Position numbers and translations under genes: made by a program. Source: an uncultured Alphaproteobacteria bacterium (GTDB lineage Bacteria > Pseudomonadota > Alphaproteobacteria > RF32 > CAG-239). From it: a DNA stretch of 64,000 nucleotides. The notes under the pieces are model-generated. The model ran no database searches, was not told the origin of the DNA, and worked only from the letters and a program-made list of their open reading frames with translations. The first letter of the stretch is position 1. Each line of letters begins with the position of its first letter. Of this stretch, positions 61,378 to 64,000 are shown piece by piece. The stretch covers positions 143,645 through 207,644 of the forward strand of contig CAJUKS010000002.1 in assembly GCA_910587405.1 (NCBI GenBank). Reading direction: 5' to 3'.

Positions 61378-61965
61378 ATGAAACTGATTGCAATTACCGG
61401 CTCGATCGGATGCGGAAAAACCACCCTTGCCGGGATGATACGCCGCCAGGGATATGTTGTGTTTGACGTCGACTCATGGGTCAGACGGTTGTATTTTAAT
61501 AAGGATTTTATCAGGAGCATCGGCGCCGCTTTTCCCGGAACCTTCGACGGCTGGGCCGTGGATAAACGAAAACTGCGCAATATTGTTTTCAACGATCGTC
61601 AACAGTTAAAGATATTGGAAAGCATGACTCATCCTTTTTTGTGCCGTTACCTTAAACGTGTGGTTAACAAAAACAGCGGTTGTCGTGATTTGTTTTTTCT
61701 TGATGTCGCGCTTTTGTTTGAAATGGGCTGGCAAAAATACTGCGATCGGGTTGTCGTGGCCGACGTTCCGTATGAGGTTCAAAAACGGCGGGTGATGGAA
61801 AGGGATAATGTCGGCGGCGACGATTTTGACAAGATTAACAATGTGCAGATGAGCAATCGGGACAAAAAGCTTTTGGCAGATTTGGTGATCAATACCGACA
61901 AACCGAAGAATTTGCTGAAACTTGAAGTTCTGGCAATGCTTGACGGGTTGGAGAAAGAATTATGA
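61378..61965 (+). CDS. coaE: Dephospho-CoA kinase
   Basis: Last step of CoA synthesis: phosphorylates the 3'-OH of dephospho-CoA. 195 residues, normal length. P-loop GSIGCGKTTLAGM (about 8-20), VFDVDSWV, LFFLDVALLFEMGW, VVVADVPYEVQKRRVMER. I use the ATG at 61378 (MKLIAITGS); the start at 61333 is in the origin region. The first gene to the right of oriC; its stop overlaps dnaQ. Confidence 0.92.
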   Translation: MKLIAITGSIGCGKTTLAGMIRRQGYVVFDVDSWVRRLYFNKDFIRSIGAAFPGTFDGWAVDKRKLRNIVFNDRQQLKILESMTHPFLCRYLKRVVNKNSGCRDLFFLDVALLFEMGWQKYCDRVVVADVPYEVQKRRVMERDNVGGDDFDKINNVQMSNRDKKLLADLVINTDKPKNLLKLEVLAMLDGLEKEL

Positions 61966-62693
61966 AAACGGCTTTGCGCGAGATTGTATTTGATACCGAA
62001 ACCACCGGCTTGTCTCCCGACGGCGGCGACCGTTTGGTGGAAATCGGTGCCATAGAGTTGGTTAACCATATTCCGACCGGCCGTACCTACCATCAATATA
62101 TTAACCCGGAACGCAGCGTTCCCGAAGAAGTGGTGGCGGTACACGGGCTGACCGAAGAATTTTTGAAAGATTATCCGGTTTTTTCGGAAGTGGCGGCCGC
62201 TTTTGTGGAATTTGTCGGTGAAGACGGCATTTTGGTGGCACATAACGCTTCCTTTGATATTAAGTTTATTAATTTTGAGTTGAAAAAGATCGGGTATGCC
62301 GAATATGAATGGAACCGGGTGGTGGATACGCTGGAAATTGCGCGTAAAAAGTTTCCCGGTGCCAAAAACAACTTGGATGCCCTGTGTAAACGTTTTAACG
62401 TCGATAACAGCCGGCGGACCAAACACGGCGCGCTGCTGGATGCCGAGTTGCTGGCCGACGTTTATCTGGAGTTGTTGGGCGGCGCCGAACCGAGCATGCT
62501 GCTGGCACCTGAAGACAATATCAAGACAACGACGGAAAACGGAATTATGTTTGCTGCCGAACGCAAAGTGCGGCCGTTACGGGTTTTTGCCGTCAGCGAA
62601 GCGGAAGAAGCCGAACACCTCGAATTTCTGAAAAGTCGGCTGAAGAACGCTTTGTGGCTGGCCGAACCGGAAAACGAAACAACGGTAAAATAA
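61962..62693 (+). CDS. dnaQ: DNA polymerase III epsilon subunit (proofreading exonuclease)
   Basis: 243 residues. ExoI REIVFDTETTGLSPDGGDRL, ExoII VAHNASFDIKFIN, ExoIII KHGALLDAELLADVYLEL; the catalytic DTE, D, H and D are all present, in contrast to PolA. C-terminal tail (about 180-243) for binding the polymerase alpha subunit. Start overlaps coaE by four bases (ATGA); coaE-dnaQ is a standard pair. Confidence 0.96.
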   Translation: MKTALREIVFDTETTGLSPDGGDRLVEIGAIELVNHIPTGRTYHQYINPERSVPEEVVAVHGLTEEFLKDYPVFSEVAAAFVEFVGEDGILVAHNASFDIKFINFELKKIGYAEYEWNRVVDTLEIARKKFPGAKNNLDALCKRFNVDNSRRTKHGALLDAELLADVYLELLGGAEPSMLLAPEDNIKTTTENGIMFAAERKVRPLRVFAVSEAEEAEHLEFLKSRLKNALWLAEPENETTVK

Positions 62694-62696
62694 AAG

Positions 62697-64000
62697 TCAA
62701 CAGGCGCCGATCAATGAAAAGGCTGAGATCGTGTCTCCCATGCCGACCAGTGTTTTGGGTTGTTCGACAATGATTGTCGGCACCGCGATAACCGAAAATT
62801 CCTCAAAATTTCCAATGCCGGAAGCTGCAAACCCGGGATTACCGATCAGTGAGCCTATTTCTTCCAAGCCTTTGATCCCTTCGTCGCAAACCGTTTGACC
62901 GAGGGCAACGGTCAGATCTTCGTATTCGGACAGGCGCCCGGTTTCGGCTTTGGAAGCCGCCGCAACCGCCGCAAGAATCATGCCGTTGCGGTTTGCCGAA
63001 GGCGAGATCGGAAAATTGCGGTTTTGCAGGGTGATATAAAGACCGTACATGTGAAGCTGGATACGCGGGCATGCGGTTTTTTGCTTAATTTTAACCAAAG
63101 CGCGGAACAAATTTTTTGCCGAGGGATTTTGAGTACAATCCGAGGCCAGACGCGCGTATTTCATAGCTTCCAGCAAATCGACGGTTTCGCGTTCGTTAAC
63201 GCCGACGGAATCGACAATCGGCATAATATGGCGAATAAGGGCGCGGCGCACCGAAAGATCCTGCGTTGAGGCAATCTCAAGATGAATAATCGTTTGAGGA
63301 TGGCTTTGTTTCCATTGTCTGATGATCGGAATCGTTTTTTTAAGCAAGGACAAGCCGCGGTTTTGTTTAGTCAGAGCCTGATAACCGGAAAGAATAACAT
63401 AATCGGCCGGATTTTTGCCGGTATAAGCGGTAAAATGAGGGTCAATTACCAGATTGAACAGCATCGGATCGTAAGTTGCGATAAAACGGTTGGACTTCGG
63501 GCAGGTAAAAGTTTGTCCTTCGACGGTAACGGTATCGTTTTTGGAAAATTCAATAATCCAGTGAATTGAAGCTTCTTCGTCGGGACGGTTAATGGTATGA
63601 GCCGGTTTTAATTGCCCCTGTTCGTCAAAAGAGAGCAAATTGTCGCGTTTCAGAAACTGATCGGCCTGCAGGGCGGGCAGGGCGCTGACATGGGTGATCA
63701 CCTGCCTTATGCCGGTGACGGCCATGGTGTTGGCAATAATCCCGGCCTGAGCGCCCATTTGCAATTTGTCGGTCCCGAGGTTTTTTTTCATCCAGCGGTA
63801 AATTTCCGCGTCTTCGGCAATCCATTCTTCGGCGATTCCGAGGCAAAAGCAGCGGAAAATTCCGCGCAGAATATCCTCCGGAGTACGGATGCTTTTAACA
63901 GAAACGTTTTGCAGATCGCTTAAGCCAAGGCCGGATCGGGCAATCATTTGTGTCAAAACGGTACCCGACATTTTGACGACAGAATCGACGTTGGCGTTAA
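62697..64000 (-). CDS. ADP-dependent sugar kinase (ADP-glucokinase/phosphofructokinase family), 5' end outside window
   Basis: ADP-dependent kinases phosphorylate glucose or fructose-6-phosphate with ADP as donor and are best known from archaea. The end GMGDTISAFSLIGAC carries the GxGD catalytic motif; IIHLEIAS gives the HxE metal motif; NANVDSVVKM at the window edge (before the in-frame ATG at 63971) matches the substrate-binding start of the family (NxN/D). So the true start is beyond base 64000; 434 residues are seen. Ribokinase-like fold. Convergent with dnaQ after only three bases. Whether it prefers glucose or fructose-6-P cannot be told. Confidence 0.85.
   Translation of the reverse strand, partial: NANVDSVVKMSGTVLTQMIARSGLGLSDLQNVSVKSIRTPEDILRGIFRCFCLGIAEEWIAEDAEIYRWMKKNLGTDKLQMGAQAGIIANTMAVTGIRQVITHVSALPALQADQFLKRDNLLSFDEQGQLKPAHTINRPDEEASIHWIIEFSKNDTVTVEGQTFTCPKSNRFIATYDPMLFNLVIDPHFTAYTGKNPADYVILSGYQALTKQNRGLSLLKKTIPIIRQWKQSHPQTIIHLEIASTQDLSVRRALIRHIMPIVDSVGVNERETVDLLEAMKYARLASDCTQNPSAKNLFRALVKIKQKTACPRIQLHMYGLYITLQNRNFPISPSANRNGMILAAVAAASKAETGRLSEYEDLTVALGQTVCDEGIKGLEEIGSLIGNPGFAASGIGNFEEFSVIAVPTIIVEQPKTLVGMGDTISAFSLIGAC

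Noticed and set aside
1..64000. tRNA and rRNA genes
   Set aside because: I looked for T-loop and other conserved tRNA sequence and for rRNA segments and saw none; a tRNAscan run would settle it.

Overview
The window is chromosomal DNA of an alphaproteobacterium. The evidence is gene order: mnmE, mnmG, rsmG and parA-parB lie near rho, coaE and dnaQ; radA sits next to cvpA; gpmI, an envC-like gene, ctpA and rppH run in a row; and a short C-terminal-domain HPr kinase occurs with a mannose-type EIIA and HPr. An alphaproteobacterial IalB-type protein sits upstream of rlmN. The moderate GC content, the family of autotransporters with FIGN-type repeats and the ADP-dependent sugar kinase suggest a little-studied, perhaps host-associated (gut-type) lineage. 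That last assignment is inference. I saw no tRNA, rRNA, CRISPR array or intact mobile element.

Layout. 1-2.8 kb: 3' part of a large autotransporter. 2.9-4.3 kb: leftward regulatory PTS operon (unknown protein, EIIA, HPr), followed by a 31-residue Cys-tailed peptide gene. 4.3-8.9 kb: ABC exporter, an XRE regulator whose reading frame runs on into the antisense of the exporter, two related structured RNA elements, two small envelope proteins, and an IS200-like remnant joined to a lysozyme fragment. 8.9-14.3 kb: gyrB and polA, the latter with a degraded proofreading site. 14.5-21.9 kb: rightward cell-wall and housekeeping run (class A PBP, gpmI, envC-like, ctpA, rppH, unknown). 22-25 kb: rlmN with an IalB-family gene, and cca. 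25-28 kb: a second, complete autotransporter behind a 17-bp inverted repeat. 28-38 kb: Lon-like protease, envelope and PAS proteins, tsaB, yraN, rsmI. 38-43 kb: LpoA-like lipoprotein, SRP RNA, dnaX (with a slippage site), ybaB, recR. 43-49 kb: long leftward operon SNase-tsaE-hprK-mlaE-mlaF-radA-cvpA. 49-61 kb: par locus with two perfect parS sites, rsmG, two tandem PHP phosphatases, an HD protein, mnmG, mnmE, rho. 60.9-61.4 kb: an AT-rich divergent gap that looks like oriC. 61.4-64 kb: coaE, dnaQ and an ADP-dependent sugar kinase that runs off the right edge.

The best candidates for something new are: the oriC region with helically spaced TTAA motifs and DnaA-box variants; the A10 slippage site in dnaX, where either frameshift hits a stop at once; the inverted repeats in front of the second autotransporter, which could be an invertible switch; the pair of related structured RNAs upstream of the XRE gene; and the bacterial ADP-dependent sugar kinase next to the origin. 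Several core enzymes also have substituted active-site residues (PolA exonuclease site, CCA-adding enzyme, an EEP-like protein, a PAS protein without its kinase).
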